Assembly (NCBI GenBank): GCA_026545765.1
Contig: JAIFAC010000229.1
Span: forward strand, 1 to 64,000
Reading direction: 5' to 3'
DNA length: 64,000 nt
DNA from: Plantago major
Taxonomy: Eukaryota; Streptophyta; Magnoliopsida; Lamiales; Plantaginaceae
Below are positions 11,001 to 22,906 of this stretch, one piece after another (the first letter of the stretch is position 1; each line of letters starts with the position of its first letter). Made by a program: the position numbers and the translations under genes. Below the pieces are notes generated by a model, which worked only from the letters and a program-made list of their open reading frames with translations, had not been told where the DNA came from and did not search any database.

Positions 11001-12270
11001 CTTTCTTTCTGAGGGGCTGAGCTTGATGCTCCTCCATGGGTCTCAACCCTGGACTTTGTGAATACTTGTGTAAGTACTACATCATCATCAGAGTCACTGT
11101 CAAGATTGGGAGCTGACCCATCTATGATATTTCTATCATCTCCGAGATTTCTAGAGCATTGCCTCGTAATTCTTGGGCTTTCTGTGTTGCCTTTCCGTCA
11201 ACAACATCTTCAGATCTTTTCTCCGTAAGGTTGTGCTTTTGTACACTTTGGGACTTAGAGGCTTTCGCTTTGAGTCCTCTTTCTCGTAACCTGGAGGTCG
11301 AGCAGAGCTTGCTCAGACCTCTTCACTTTGGGCGCCTTCAAGCTCTTCGCTTCTTTCGAGCTTTCTCAAAGAATTCTCTCCTTTTTTCAAAGGCATGTCC
11401 GAAAAGAGAGTTGGTGACTAGGATTTCTTGTCTCTTTCGAGAGTTATTCCTATTGTTTCCGTATCGTAGCAAATTCGACCAAAATGCATATCGGCCTTTG
11501 TCTCAAAGAAGGCCATTGATGATTTTAGGCTCAAATTCCTCAATGTGCCCAAGAAATTTGTCAAGGCGCATTTCCCCAATTAAAGTGGGTTTCGCCTTCA
11601 TGCTTCTTATTCGTAAGATGCATCATCATCCATCTCTCCATGCTTATCTCGACTACTCCACCTTTGTTGCCATCAAAGCAACGACCGTAATGAGTGCCAA
11701 AGTACTCCAAAGTTTCCGGAGATGACCGTTCGATGGCTTTCGTAACAAAGTTTGTGGCAACCCTTTGCATTTTCAACTGGATTGCCTCAAATAGCTCTTT
11801 AACACTTTCAATCATGGAGGCATCCCCGATGTTGATGTCGCCGATCGCTCCTCGATTGTTCAATCGGAATAAGTTGCGTAAAGTCTTGCGCCTAGGACAA
11901 TTTCGTCCTTGAACTTCACCGCATGTACTTCTTCTACATCATTTACAACTTTTGTGAAGATTTTGGAGTTGTTGTAGAACTCCAACACATCCAAAGGTGG
12001 AAAGTCCATCGAGCAAGACACGTAAACTTGTAGATATGGGAACTTTTCAACATTCCCAACACGCTTTTCTATCGCTTTGAAGAAATGACCGAAATATATT
12101 TCTTCATAAGAAAAGCTCCCAATTCATCTTGTGACTTGGATTCCAACAAGGGTAACTTCCTAGAAGGCGCTTATTCAACACTGAGTTCTTTTCTCCTCGC
12201 TTTACAGAGCGTATGATGCGCCTTAGGTTCTCGTGGTCATCTTCTTTCGTGCCATCTCTTATATGTAGTC
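11001..12270 (-). pseudogene. B post-pol gene, N-terminal domain (env-like/plant transposon protein)
   Basis: The minus strand downstream of the internal TATA motif encodes a domain with PPLDVLEFYNNSKIFTKVV, a following RLYATYSD block, then SPETLEYFGTHYGRCFDGNK and MERWMMMHLTNKKHEGETHF. The equivalent part of element A (48184-48714) has ILDMLERHKSRAF, EFHHF and HSSRCFDG, and A 47958-48257 has RWIMMFLLNRQDK. This layout resembles the N-terminal domain of post-pol proteins in plant LTR elements (putative plant transposon protein, PF20167 type). The assignment is from memory of the pattern. A 188-codon ORF on the other strand (11159-11725) is a shadow. Confidence 0.5.
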
Positions 12271-12436
12271 TTTGAGTGAGTGTTTAGATGGGTTTTGTAA
12301 GAATAATCGAGATTAGTCTATCTTTTCGTAAGACTACACAAGAAGTCGAGTTACGTAATAGTTTTGAAATCTTGAGAGATTTTGCTATTTTAATGCAAGT
12401 ATGAAATTTCGATTTGGTAAAAGTGTTTGTCTTTTG

Positions 12437-12460
12437 CCCAATTCCTATATATATAGCGTA
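12437..12460 (-). promoter_or_regulatory. Conserved internal TATA motif of element B
   Basis: On the minus strand GCTATATATATAGGAATTGG precedes CACTTTTACC. The same block occurs at the same place in C (22712) and A (48998). It lies between RNase H and the post-pol gene, which suggests a separate promoter for the latter. Confidence 0.5.
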
Positions 12461-12499
12461 TAAAATGTACATAGATACAACATACATATAGCTGAATAT

Positions 12500-13180
12500 G
12501 AATGCGGTTGTCAGATCGCATATGCGTAATGACCTTTGTACTTCATTAAATGCTTAGTGGGCCATGTCCGCATTTCTCAATGTATATTACTTGCTTTGTT
12601 TTAATCTCAAATTTGAGATCAAACGCTTATACATCAAGGGTTTATATTGAATATCTTGTAATGATATCAATCAACAAATGGTATTGTCGACTTGATGGAT
12701 TTTTAATATGCTACATCTATTGTGTCACTTAGTAAAGAGTAGGAACACTTAATCGTTTGAGTTATCATTCTCGAGTGTCAAGTCCTTATCTTTATATTAT
12801 TTATCATAAAATGATAAAATACAAGACATCGGACATGTTTGACTCTCGAACTTATACTTTTCTAGCTTTATGTGTCTTTTCTCTTTATGACTAAATAGTT
12901 TCTAATTCAAGAATCGTAAACTTCAGTTGTTTGAATGTATTTCACCCACTCTTAGTAAGTAAGTTCTAGTCTTATTTACTCATCGAGTGTGTACTAACCT
13001 TTGCCTTTCCGGATACCTGCTCCAAATGTTTTCCTTCGAGTGTTGCTACCAGAACCTTTGCATCACTTCTTAACAACTCTTTTCGAGAGCATGTTCTCGA
13101 GGCCTACTTCTTTTCTACCTTGCTTACTCGCACCTTAGAGATTCTGGACATTTTTCAGTCCTTAGGCAACTCCATAAACC
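12500..13180 (-). other. B spacer between RNase H and the post-pol gene
   Basis: AT-rich, no convincing ORF. It contains ATTAAATGCTTAGTGGGCCATGTC (12545-12568), a block conserved in A (49091) and C (about 22605, reverse). The part near 13000-13110 corresponds to the repetitive RNase H tail of A (49479-49600). Nothing else recognised. Confidence 0.5.
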
Positions 13181-13189
13181 CAAGATTAT

Positions 13190-14596
13190 GTCTTAAGGTC
13201 AAGAACCGCTTTCAGTAGGGCTTGTGAAGATATCTCGCAAGTTGGTCTTCGTAATCTTGAGTATCTCTATATCGCTTTTTTCAACATGGTCTCGGCGAAG
13301 TGGTGTCTAACATCAATGTGCTTTGTTCGCATGGAACTTGGGGTTCTGTGGTGATTGCAATAGCACTTGTGTTATCACGTAAAATGGGAGTTTTCTTCAT
13401 CGAGTCCATAATCTCGAGTTGTTGTCAATCCACGCATTTGTGTTGCACAACAACCAAAGCAGAATATATTCACCTCCGTGGTAGAAGTTGCAATTGAGTT
13501 TTGTTTCTTGCTAAACCATGAGATAAGTCTAGCTCGAAATCGACAAGTTCCGAGGTACTTTTCCTATCAAGCATTGATCCAAAGATAATCAAAGATCCGA
13601 GTAACCAAACAAACTCAATCCACTTTCTTTAGGTACCATAAACCTACATCTATCGTACCTTTCACATACCTTAATATTTTCATAGCAATGTTGTAGTGTG
13701 ATTGCATCGGATTTGTTTGAAATCTAGCACACACACCAACCGCATATCGATATCGTGTCCTATAAGAAGGTAAAGTAGTGAACCTATCAATTTCCTATAC
13801 TTGTGTTCATCAACATTCTTATCTCCGATTCAAGATAGGTCATCTTCGTTCCTATGCTCATAGGTATCTTAGCATTCTTTTCGTAAGGCTTAAGATTGAA
13901 CTTTGTGAGCATGTCTTTTGCATACTTTGTCCGACTAATGAATATTCCATCATCGAGTTGCTTGACTTGCAATCCTAGGAAATAGTTCAATTCTCCCATC
14001 ATGCTCATCTCAACTTACTTTTCATGAGATTTGCAAAGTCATCACAAAGTTGTTTGTCCTTAGATCCAAATATGATGTCATCAACATATACTTGAACTAA
14101 GAGCGCTTCCATCATGATTTAAGGTAAATAAAGTTTTATCAACTTCACCTTCTTGAAACCACTTTCCGTAGGTATTTGGCCAAAGTGTCATACCATGCTC
14201 TGGAGCCTGCTTTCACCATATAGAGCTTTTTGTAGCTTGTAGACCATTCTACTTTCTGAGGAAACTTCAAAACCAGGTGGTTGTTCAACATAGACTTCCT
14301 CAGCAAGTTCATCATTCAATAATGCACTTTTGACATCCATCTGATAAACTTTAAAGTCTTTATGAGTCTGAAGGCCGTAAAGAGTCTTATCGCATCCAAT
14401 CCGCAACCGCATATGACTCATCAAAATCTAAACCTTCATGGGTGAATCCTCGCAACCAATCTTGCTTTGTTTCGTTATTTCACCGATTCATTCATCTTGT
14501 TTCAAAACCCACTTGGTTCCAATCACGTATATTCCTTCTACAAATGGAACTAGTTTCCGTAACTTTGTTTCTTTCAAACTGATCCAACTCTTCTTG
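13190..14596 (-). pseudogene. B pol: reverse transcriptase and RNase H, 5' part missing
   Basis: Minus strand, Ty1/copia RT (RVT_2) and RNase H. Visible motifs are KVYQMDVKSALLNDEL with VYVEQPPGFEV (14188-14424), YVDD (14077-14088), MMGELNYFLGLQVKQLDDG and KYAKDMLTKFNLKP (13787-14008), and RNase H pieces down to about 13.2 kb. Copia C inserted at 14596/14597, in the codons for the Q-E-E-L-D-Q-F segment upstream of the RT core. The rest of B's pol, gag and 5' LTR are not in the window. Frames are broken at many CAG/CTG sites relative to A. Confidence 0.85.
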
Positions 14597-16294
14597 TGTT
14601 GGGAAATTTGTTGGGAAATTTCTTGAGAAATTTGTTAGGAATTTTGTTAGATATTTTGTAAAGAATATCTGTTTAAGTTTTGATCAGCAACATGATGACT
14701 TATCTTAGTCTCAGAAAGGTGATTAGTACTCTTGGTTCACTTGAACATTGTAAAAGAGGAAACCCACTAAGTATGATAGTCTAGCTAATCTTGTATAGGA
14801 TGTTAGGTCTCAAAATGTAATTTTATTTTATGAAGAGAAGACCAAGAAGAAGACATCCAAGACATCCAAGGTAACAAGCTCAACGACATATCAAGACTTG
14901 AAGAAATCGCATAAGATTATCGAATCATTGTTCAGATATCTTAGCGACATCTTGAAGACACGAATAGTTTCAAACAAATCGTGTCACAAGAGATATCTCG
15001 AGAAATAAGAGACATATCGAAAACAAGGAAAGTGTCCACAGACATCTATTCTCGATACTCGAGCTTTAACCACATTTCGAAGAGAAATATATATTGCAAA
15101 CAAAGTTGTTTCAATAAATACAAGTGGTATCTCAATATTGAAGATAAGGACGCAAAGAATCGATAACACTAGTCTCGATATAAAGCATAGTTCCGCTGAC
15201 ACTACAGACAAAAAGTATAGTACAATGCATTTAATGCACGGACAAAGATGTCTAATAAAAGCAACCAGCTTTCCGAGAAGAAGACAAAACTCGCATAAAG
15301 ATTATACACAGATATCAATAGTTTGAATTTGAGCTAACGGATACTATTCAAACGGCACTCAAATTCATCTATAAATATCAACACTTAGATCGCTTGAGAA
15401 GATACACCGAGACATCAATACGTAACTCAACATCCTACTCTCTCAAAGCAACTTACTTATTCTCAAAGCTTTCGCTATGCACCAAAGCTTTTGATCTTGA
15501 GTAAACACAAGTTCTAAGTGTCCCGATCCTAAACAAGCAAAGCTATCGTGAAGGAGTTCAATTAAAAGATCAACTATCCGAGATTCATTCTCTTGAATGT
15601 ATATCATAAGACTTGGGTCAAGAAATCGAACAAGATACCATACGTGAAAGTGTATTAAGTAATTTGGTTCACAGAGCTATCCGATTAATCTAAAAGTTAT
15701 TAAGACGCCTATCCGACAACTCAAACTAAAACCAACACCATAATCAAGCGTGGAGTACAAGAAGTACTTAGTTTGGAAAATCAGGGAATAACTCCAAGGT
15801 TACCGGAGTATAGGAAGTACTTGATTTGGGAAACTAAGGAATAACTCCAAGGTTATTGAGTATAGGAAGTACTTAGCTTGGGAATCTAGGGAATAACTCA
15901 AAGGTTTCGAGTATAGGAAGTACTGTCAGAAAGCCGAACAACTCAGGGAACATTTGGTTCAGAACCAATTGTTAAGAATCTTAGAATAGGATTATTATAA
16001 GGAGAACCCAATTATCTGCTCTAGTGAATTCTAGGTCTCGATAGATCAAGTGGATTAGTTGGAGGATTACGCCACCTCCAGATACCACTATACTTGCCGT
16101 GGTTATTTACGCTTCAGATTTACATTTCAAAGAACACACACACACATATTAACTGCTTTACTTATGTTTATTAAGTCTTCCGCACTGATTTTAAGTATCG
16201 ATATCTATTCAGATATCGAGAAATAGTTGTTATCGACAAAAGTTTTAAAAGACTATTCACCCCCTCTAGTCTTTTACTTTGTGCTATCTGACCA
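14597..16294 (+). repeat. 5' LTR of copia element C
   Basis: Starts TGTTGGGAAATT, with several reiterations of this 12-bp unit, and ends ATCTGACCA, five bases before the primer-binding site. Length about 1.70 kb. The whole LTR aligns with D, A and B. It includes the repeated TATAGGAAGTACTTAG(C/T)TTGGGAA motif near 15780-15930. It directly interrupts B's RT; the five bases before it are TCTTG. Confidence 0.9.
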
Positions 16295-16299
16295 ACAAG

Positions 16300-16312
16300 T
16301 GGTATCAGAAAG
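16300..16312 (+). promoter_or_regulatory. Primer-binding site of element C
   Basis: TGGTATCAGAAAG, five bases after the LTR end. TGGTATCAGAGC is complementary to the 3' end of initiator-Met tRNA and is the standard primer site of many plant copia elements. It fixes C as plus strand and 14597-16294 as its 5' LTR. Confidence 0.88.
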
Positions 16313-16413
16313 GTGAGGTTCACCACCTTTCCAAGACCGAACCTAGATCCCCAGATAGGTGAAGGAACTTTGTCCACTTTTGAGGACTATTTAATTTGTG
16401 TGTTAAGTGTGCA

Positions 16414-18840
16414 GTATGTCTCGTGATGCACCGTTCTCAAACCAGAACTACGAGAAATGGAAAATAACATGATGCTCCACCTTGAAGCCATAAGTGACTT
16501 AGATGATCAAGTAATAAAGAATGGCCCAATAGTCATTCAACAACTTAAGCAAGTCATGGAGGTTTCGAGGAAGAGACAGATCAAAGCTAAGGATCTTCAC
16601 AAACAGATGGCCAACTAGTGGAAGATCTATCGTCAAGTTATTTACGTAACCAAAGCCCAGAGAACTCGGACATCTAAGATGCCAAGAGGAATCGTCGATG
16701 GTCAAGCTCGTAACATCATCATCGATCGACACCAGAGCACATATAGTGTAAACTGGTGCTAAAAGCGAAGTTGCTCGCAACCGATTGAAGAAATCAGTTT
16801 GAACTTGAACGAGAAAACCAAGGAAAACAAGTTCGAAGTTCTAAAGTTGAAATTTCAAAATTTCAAACAAGGTCCCAAAACTCCGAAGAACTTGATTTCG
16901 TGTTTACCACTTTCATGAGTGATATGGCAGCACTTGGGAAAGTAATAGATACTCAACAGAGAAGATTAAGACTATTGTCAAGTCTTAACCACAACCGGAG
17001 CATACTAAATTCTTTTTATTTTAACCAAGGTATGCCAATATCACTCCAAAGGAACTTTCTCTCATCTTGCTATCATGACTATGAGACAACTCGTAGAGAA
17101 CAAACAACCTAAAAGTTGCAAAATGTTGCTCTAGTTACTCAAGGAACTTCAAAAGAAGAAAAGCAAGGAGGAGATCGAGGATGCTCTTGCAAAGCAAATG
17201 AGCAAATTTGTCACGAGAAATTGAGAGAAGAAAAGCCAAAGAGAAGTCAAAAGCATCTAGGTTTCAAACTATCACCAAGACAAAAATATGCAAAGCTCAA
17301 TAACAAGCCATTTCGTAAAGCATCATGTACCGAGGAAGGTAAATTGAAACGATATCTGCTTTCTATTGTCGTAAACCTCGCCACTTAAGAGGATGCCCCG
17401 CCTCGCCAAGAAACTAAGGACAAAGCATAAGAAAGATAGAAGAATCTTCGTAAGAAGCCGAAAGCTTTGTTAATCAAGAAAGAAAGAAAATCCAAATTGA
17501 ATCGACGCTTAGACGTTGAGAAAGATCAAGATGACAATTCAGATGACTCAACCTTACCATCACCGTAATTATGTGGAGTTACTCATGATATAATCGACTT
17601 CGCCTCAAGAAGAATGAAATGTGGAGTTGCTGAAATTGACGACCGTGCATATCTCCAACATAGAAAACCGCCTTATATCAATGAGGTAACACATACTTCT
17701 TGCTACACTTATGAATGTGATGAAGAGGAAATAAAAATCTAGAAAATCTCGTGAAAGAACTTGACATCTATGAAAGAGAATTTCTAATGATCCGAGCCAG
17801 AGCCGAAAACTGAAGAAGAAAAGAATTCTCAAAAGGAGAATTCTCAATTAGTTAATGAATCAGAGAAAGGATGCTGAAAATGCATCTCTCAAAGCTCGTA
17901 TATCGAGACCTAAAAGTCACATGAAGAAGCAATGGCGAGTTATTAAAGAATTATGAAAATCTTCTTTCGAAAACAAGGAACTCAAGAAGAAAGAACTATC
18001 TTTTCAATCTTATGCCAAAGCTAGTGACACTCTTTATCAAGTACAATCTTACTTAAGAGATCATTCGTAAAAGAAAGGACTTGGTCAATACACGTATGAT
18101 TGTTCTATCACTCAATAAGAGTAAGGAGAAAAGAGCATTTGTAAGTACTCAAAGAAGACGGTTCCATGCAATCTATAGTATCGTGAAAAGACAAAGATTG
18201 TCGACAAAGGAAAGGCATGACTAAACCTTTGTGGGAAAAACAAGTCGTAAACAAAACTGGTTGGTACGTTTCGAAAAGAAACACAACATCAAAAGTGTAA
18301 ACACCCACGTTATGTCTCTCAAAAGGTAGAATTGCAGGAGCCGCAAATTCTCCCATGTCACTTTTTTCTCGAAAGAAATCGATCAACCAGAGTAGCAAAG
18401 TCACGAAAAGATCTCGATAGCCTTCAAGTGCTCAAAACGGATTGCCACAAAGGCATCGGAAAACAACTTGCTCATGAGTACAAGCAGAGCAAGAACGAGA
18501 ATAAAGCTAGAATTTCTCAAAGCAATTATCGGCGGAAGTTAAATCAAGCCACCGAAAATCAATGCTGCTAGAAGAAATCGTAAGGAAGGCTAAGTTTGTC
18601 GAAAAGCAAACTCGTAAACCTCGACAGTATCCGAAAGCATCATATGGAGCACCTAGAACACACCAAGGAAGAAAATAATTTACTAATGATAACATTCATT
18701 CAAAAGAATTCTCCTTACGCTCCTCGACAAAGATATTTCAAAGAAATTCATTCAAAATGAATTCTAACCGAAGAACTTTTAATTCGACGGCTCCATCAAA
18801 GATATGAGAACCTAATCTCCTGCTTCCCAGGTGCGCATGC
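16414..18840 (+). pseudogene. C gag polyprotein region
   Basis: Begins ATGTCTCGTGATGCACCG, then encodes NYEKW as in the UBN2/DUF4219-type copia gag start (the A copy continues with NNMMLHLEAISGE). A zinc knuckle is readable at about 17352-17398 (FYCRKPRHLRG followed by CP); A has the intact CX2CX4HX4C spacing. Downstream is a long Lys/Glu-rich, coiled-coil-prone linker (17.4-18.5 kb) leading to the protease. The frame is broken repeatedly, so no full-length product is read. Confidence 0.75.
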
Positions 18841-18849
18841 TTCCTGACT

Positions 18850-19100
18850 AAAGCACAATGGCTATTTGATAGTGGATGCGAAAGCACATGACAAGAGACA
18901 AAGCAAATCTGTTGATTACAAAGCTTGCAACACAGACCGTATATCGATTTGTTGAGGAGAATTAAATACCTCTCCGATTTCGCAACGCCAAATTGGGGAC
19001 TTTAACAATCACCGACGATTACATGTTAAGGATTTGAAATATAATCTATTTAGTATGAGCCATTATGCATAAGGGTTTTACTATAAAATTCAAAGCTAAC
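18850..19100 (+). pseudogene. C protease region
   Basis: Encodes QWLFDSGC followed by HMTRDKAN, the copia protease signature W.LDSG(C/A)S.HMT. The aspartate of the DSG site is at 18868-18870. The region ends in the (G)TL.I..V.H.KDLKYNLFSMS type sequence, degenerate here near 18.99-19.06 kb. The A equivalent is at 59453-59705. Confidence 0.75.
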
Positions 19101-19199
19101 ATCGTAAACTAATTGACAATGAGTCAAAGCATAATCTTAGTTGGCGCGGAAAGGCGCTTTTTATGTTGCCGATCGCATCTCGCCACAATCAAGAATGTC

Positions 19200-20520
19200 T
19201 CATGGTGAGTCAATCTGTCACACGTAAGAGCACCGTTATGGCACAAAAGACCGAAGTCACTTGAACTTCAAAACTCGAATAGACTTGCCAAGAAAGAGTT
19301 AGTGGTTGGTCTTCCCTAACATCTTTCGTAAAGGATGGTATCTGCTCACCGCCGATGGGGAAACAATCTAAGATCTCTTTCAAGTCCAAAATCGACACTT
19401 TAGTGTTAGACCACCGCAACTTTTACACATGGATCTATTTGAATCATCTGTAATTAGTTATGCAGAAACAAGTATGGTCCGGTTGTTGTAGATGACTTCT
19501 CAAGATTCACTGCAGTTTTTCCAAACACAAATGATGCCCCGTGGAGATACCAAACTTTAAAAAGCTTGAAGTCATGAAAATGACAAGGTATCTGTAATCG
19601 TATCAGATCATGGTACCGAAGTTTGTCAACCAAAGACATAAAGGAGTTTTGTACCGCAGGTATACAACACCAACTTTCCTCTGAAGAACACCTCAACAAA
19701 ATGGTGTTGCGTAAAGGAAAACAGAACCCTTAAAGAAGCTACAAGGACAATGCTAATGACATCAAATAAGTGAAATTTATCGGGTTGAAGCTATAAACAC
19801 ATTGCTACACTCGTAATGTATGTTTGATAAACAAACACCATGACAGACCCCTATGAAATCTTGGTCAGTAGACTTCTAATATCAAACATCCGAGAGTATT
19901 TCGTCAGATGTTTTGTTCTAAACAATGGGAAAGATTATCTCGAGAACATTTCAACCAAAGGCGTATGAAGGTGTTTTCTGGGTATTCCACAAACAAAGAA
20001 AGCTCATGAGTTTACAAACAAAAGAACAAAGAAAATTGAAGAATCGCTCATGTCAATTCTATGAAGGAAATAAGAAAACACCTCCTAATGATGAACTCTA
20101 AAGGTTCAAAGAACTATTATCGAGGGATTCTCAAGAAGAATCCTCGAAGGAAAACATCACTATGTAAAGTGAGGATGACTCGACGAGAAAAGCTTGAAAA
20201 GCCTAGTAACAACAAGACGACTCACGCATATGATGAGGAATTTCATGAAGTTTTCGTAAATGAAACAAAGTTATCGAGAACCTTCATCATGAAGAGGTAT
20301 CCAAATTAAGAATGTCAAATGCATGTTCCGTATATCTCTAACATCGAAAACGGTTTATATCCATGACATTTCCCATATGTCGATATCTCGACATCAAAAG
20401 TATCAAATCAAAATCTTAGTGATTCACATTCGATCACCGGATATTGATCCTACTAGCACTAAACCCATGATGAGATGGATCAAAGATCATCCCGAAAGGA
20501 TATAATTCGACCAATTAATC
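19200..20520 (+). pseudogene. C integrase region
   Basis: The pre-integrase segment LWHKRPKSLELQNSNRLAKK with VVGLPN is at about 19230-19330. The catalytic core then has HMDLFES near 19430 (first Asp) and VSDHGTEVCQPK near 19600 (second Asp). C-terminal sequences correspond to the GKDYLRTFQPKADEGVFLGY region of A (near 19.93 kb), then an acidic linker to RT. Multiple frame breaks. Family firm, activity unlikely as read. Confidence 0.8.
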
Positions 20521-22060
20521 GTGGTGTTAGGACTAGAGAGCAATAGCCGAAAAATGCTAACTCTCTTTTCGATGTTTCATCTCAATATCGAACCTAAAAT
20601 ATAGAAGAAGCATTATGAGACCAAGATCGGATCTCGAATGCAAGAAGAGTCGATCAATTTGAGAGAAACAAAGTCCGAAACTAGTTCCATTTATAGAAGG
20701 AATATCTGTGATTGGAACTAAATGGGTTTTCGTAAACAAGATGAATGAACTGTGAAATAACCGTAAACAAAGCAAGATTGGTTGCCAAGGGATTTACCTG
20801 CATCAAGGTTTAGATTTTGACGTCATATGCACCCAGCCGATTGGATGCAATAAGACTCTTTTCAGCCTTTTGTCATTCATAAAGATTTCAAAGTTTATCG
20901 ATGGATGTCAAAAGTGCATTCTAAACGTGAACTTGCGTATAGTTTATGTTGAGCAACCACCGGCTTTGAAGTTTCCTCGAAGTAAATGGTCTATAAACTA
21001 CGTAAAGCTCAGATGGATCCAAACAGGCTCCAAGAGCATGGTATGACACTTTGGCCAAATACCTTTCCGAAATGGTTTCAAGAAAGGTGAAGTTGATAAA
21101 ACTTTATTTACCTCAATCATGATGGAAACTACTTAGTTCAAGTATATGTTGATGACATCATATTTGATCTAAGGACAAGCAACTTTGTAATGACTTTGCA
21201 AATCTCATGAAAAGCAAGTTTGAGATGAGCATGATGGGAGAAATGAATTATTTCAGGATTGCAAGTCAAGCAACTCAATGATGGAATATTCATTAGTCAA
21301 ACAAAGTATGCAAAAGATATGCTCATAAAATTCAATCTTAAGCCTTCAAAAGAATGCTAAGATACCTATGAGCATTGGAACCAAATGACCTATACTAAAT
21401 CGCACAAAGAGTGTTGAAGAACATAAGTATAGGAAATTGATAAAGTTCACTACTTTACCTCACCGCAAGTAGACCTCGATATTCAATATGTCATTGAGTA
21501 TGTGCTAGATTTCGCATAAATCCAATGCAAACACACTACAACATTGCTATGAAAATATTAAGGTATGTAAAGGGTACAAGAGATGTAGGATTGTGGTATC
21601 CTAAAGAAAGTGGATCGAGTTTAGTCGGGTACCAGATGTCGATTATGCGGATCATTGCTTGATAGGAAAAGCACCTCAGAACTTGTCAGCTTCGGTACTA
21701 GACTTATCTCATGGTTTAGCAAGAAGCAAAACTCAATTGCAACTTCTACCACGTAGGCTGAATATATTGTCACGGTTGTTGTGCAACACAAATTCTATGG
21801 ATACAACAACAACTTAAAGACTATGGACTCGATGAGAAGAAAAACTCCCATTTTCTCGTGATAACAAAAGTGCTACGCGACACATGTAATCCTAAATTTC
21901 ATGCCGTAACAAAGCACATTGATGTTAGACATCACTTCATCGTAGACCATGTTGAAAAGGGCAATATAGAGATACTCAAGATTGGCAATCAAGACCAACT
22001 TGCGTATATCTTCACTAAGCCACTACAAGAAAGTAGATTTCATTTTAAGACATAGTCTTC
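20430..22060 (+). pseudogene. C reverse transcriptase and RNase H
   Basis: Starts near IDPTSTKPMMRWIKDH (20443) and includes ISVIGTKWVF, a KDFKVYRWM piece, FEVSSK and QVYVDDIIF (YVDD at 21144-21155). Then come LQVKQLNDGIFISQTKYAKD, and RNase H ending with HIDVRHHFIVDHVEKGNIEI and IFTKPLQESRF (to about 22045). All core domains are present in order, unlike A, whose RT core is deleted. The reading frame changes often, usually at sites where A has CAG or CTG. Confidence 0.85.
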
Positions 22061-22061
22061 G

Positions 22062-22240
22062 ACTAATGGAACTACCAATGAACCGAAGAGTTCGTATCCG
22101 AACGCAACTGCAGAAGGGTATCTCGAACGGCATCCGCAGAAGAGGTATTCGATCTCGAACGGCATCCAGAGAAGAGGTATCCGAACGGGTATCTAGAAAA
22201 GAGAAAAGAACTGAACGGTATCCGTAAGTCAAAAAGGCTA
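22062..22240 (+). repeat. Minisatellite in the tail after RNase H (C)
   Basis: Repeats of the type GGCATCC(G/A)(C/G)AGAAGAGGTAT, about 20-24 bp, at 22100-22215. The equivalent tail in A (49479-49600) repeats in frame and encodes an Arg/Gly/Glu-rich string with GAGIRRRGMERASGEEVSGA. So the pol C-terminus ends in a repetitive, charged tail. Confidence 0.7.
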
Positions 22241-22710
22241 AAGAGCAAAAAGATAGCTTAAGATCTCTAAGACGAACTCGTCATATCCGAATCACTCTAT
22301 AAACAGGAACACAAAGAGAATAGTATAACTATCCGCAAATAACTACTCTTGAAACTCGATTATTTCTATCTTGATGAAAAACTTGAAAATCCTAAGTATA
22401 AGATGATTCAGATGCTAAATGGTCCTTGGTCATGTAATCATGGATTCAGAGATAGCAAGTCGCCAAAACTCATTAAATGGGCACAATTACACTTGTCGAT
22501 TGTGATCATTGTCAAGAAGCAATGGTGACCTCGATGAAGGTTTAACGATCTGGCATAAAGGGAAATTAATTCACAAGAATAGTGGACAGTAGAAATTGCA
22601 TATGGCCCACTAAGCATTTAATGCCGAATTAGCTTTTGCTCACTGCTTGCAAATCACGTACACGCATACACAAAATCAATTTGTATGTATTTGTCTGCTG
22701 GGATTCAATC

Positions 22711-22735
22711 GTATATATATAGGATTTTGGCAAAT
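22711..22735 (+). promoter_or_regulatory. Conserved internal TATA motif of element C
   Basis: GTATATATATAGGATTTTGG, followed by CACTTTTGCC, about 190 bp upstream of the ATG at 22907. Conserved in A (48998-48987, minus) and B (12460-12437, minus) although the surrounding spacers have diverged. Candidate promoter for a separate post-pol mRNA. Confidence 0.55.
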
Positions 22736-22906
22736 GAAATCACTTTTGCCTAATCCAAAATTCTTCTTGCACAAAAATAGCAAATCCTTCTTCGATTCTC
22801 CGAAACCCTCTACAATCTCGCAAATCAAGATTAAGTTTTCTCAAAAGAATCAATCAATCAAATCTCTTTCAAACACCAATTTCAAATCCCTACACTATAT
22901 AAAGAG

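Noticed and set aside
11159..11725. Longest plus-strand ORF in the first 40 kb (188 codons)
   Set aside because: It is antisense to the post-pol gene of element B. It is Leu/Phe/Ser/Arg-rich, as expected when a Lys/Glu-rich coding strand is read backwards, and A and C have no counterpart.
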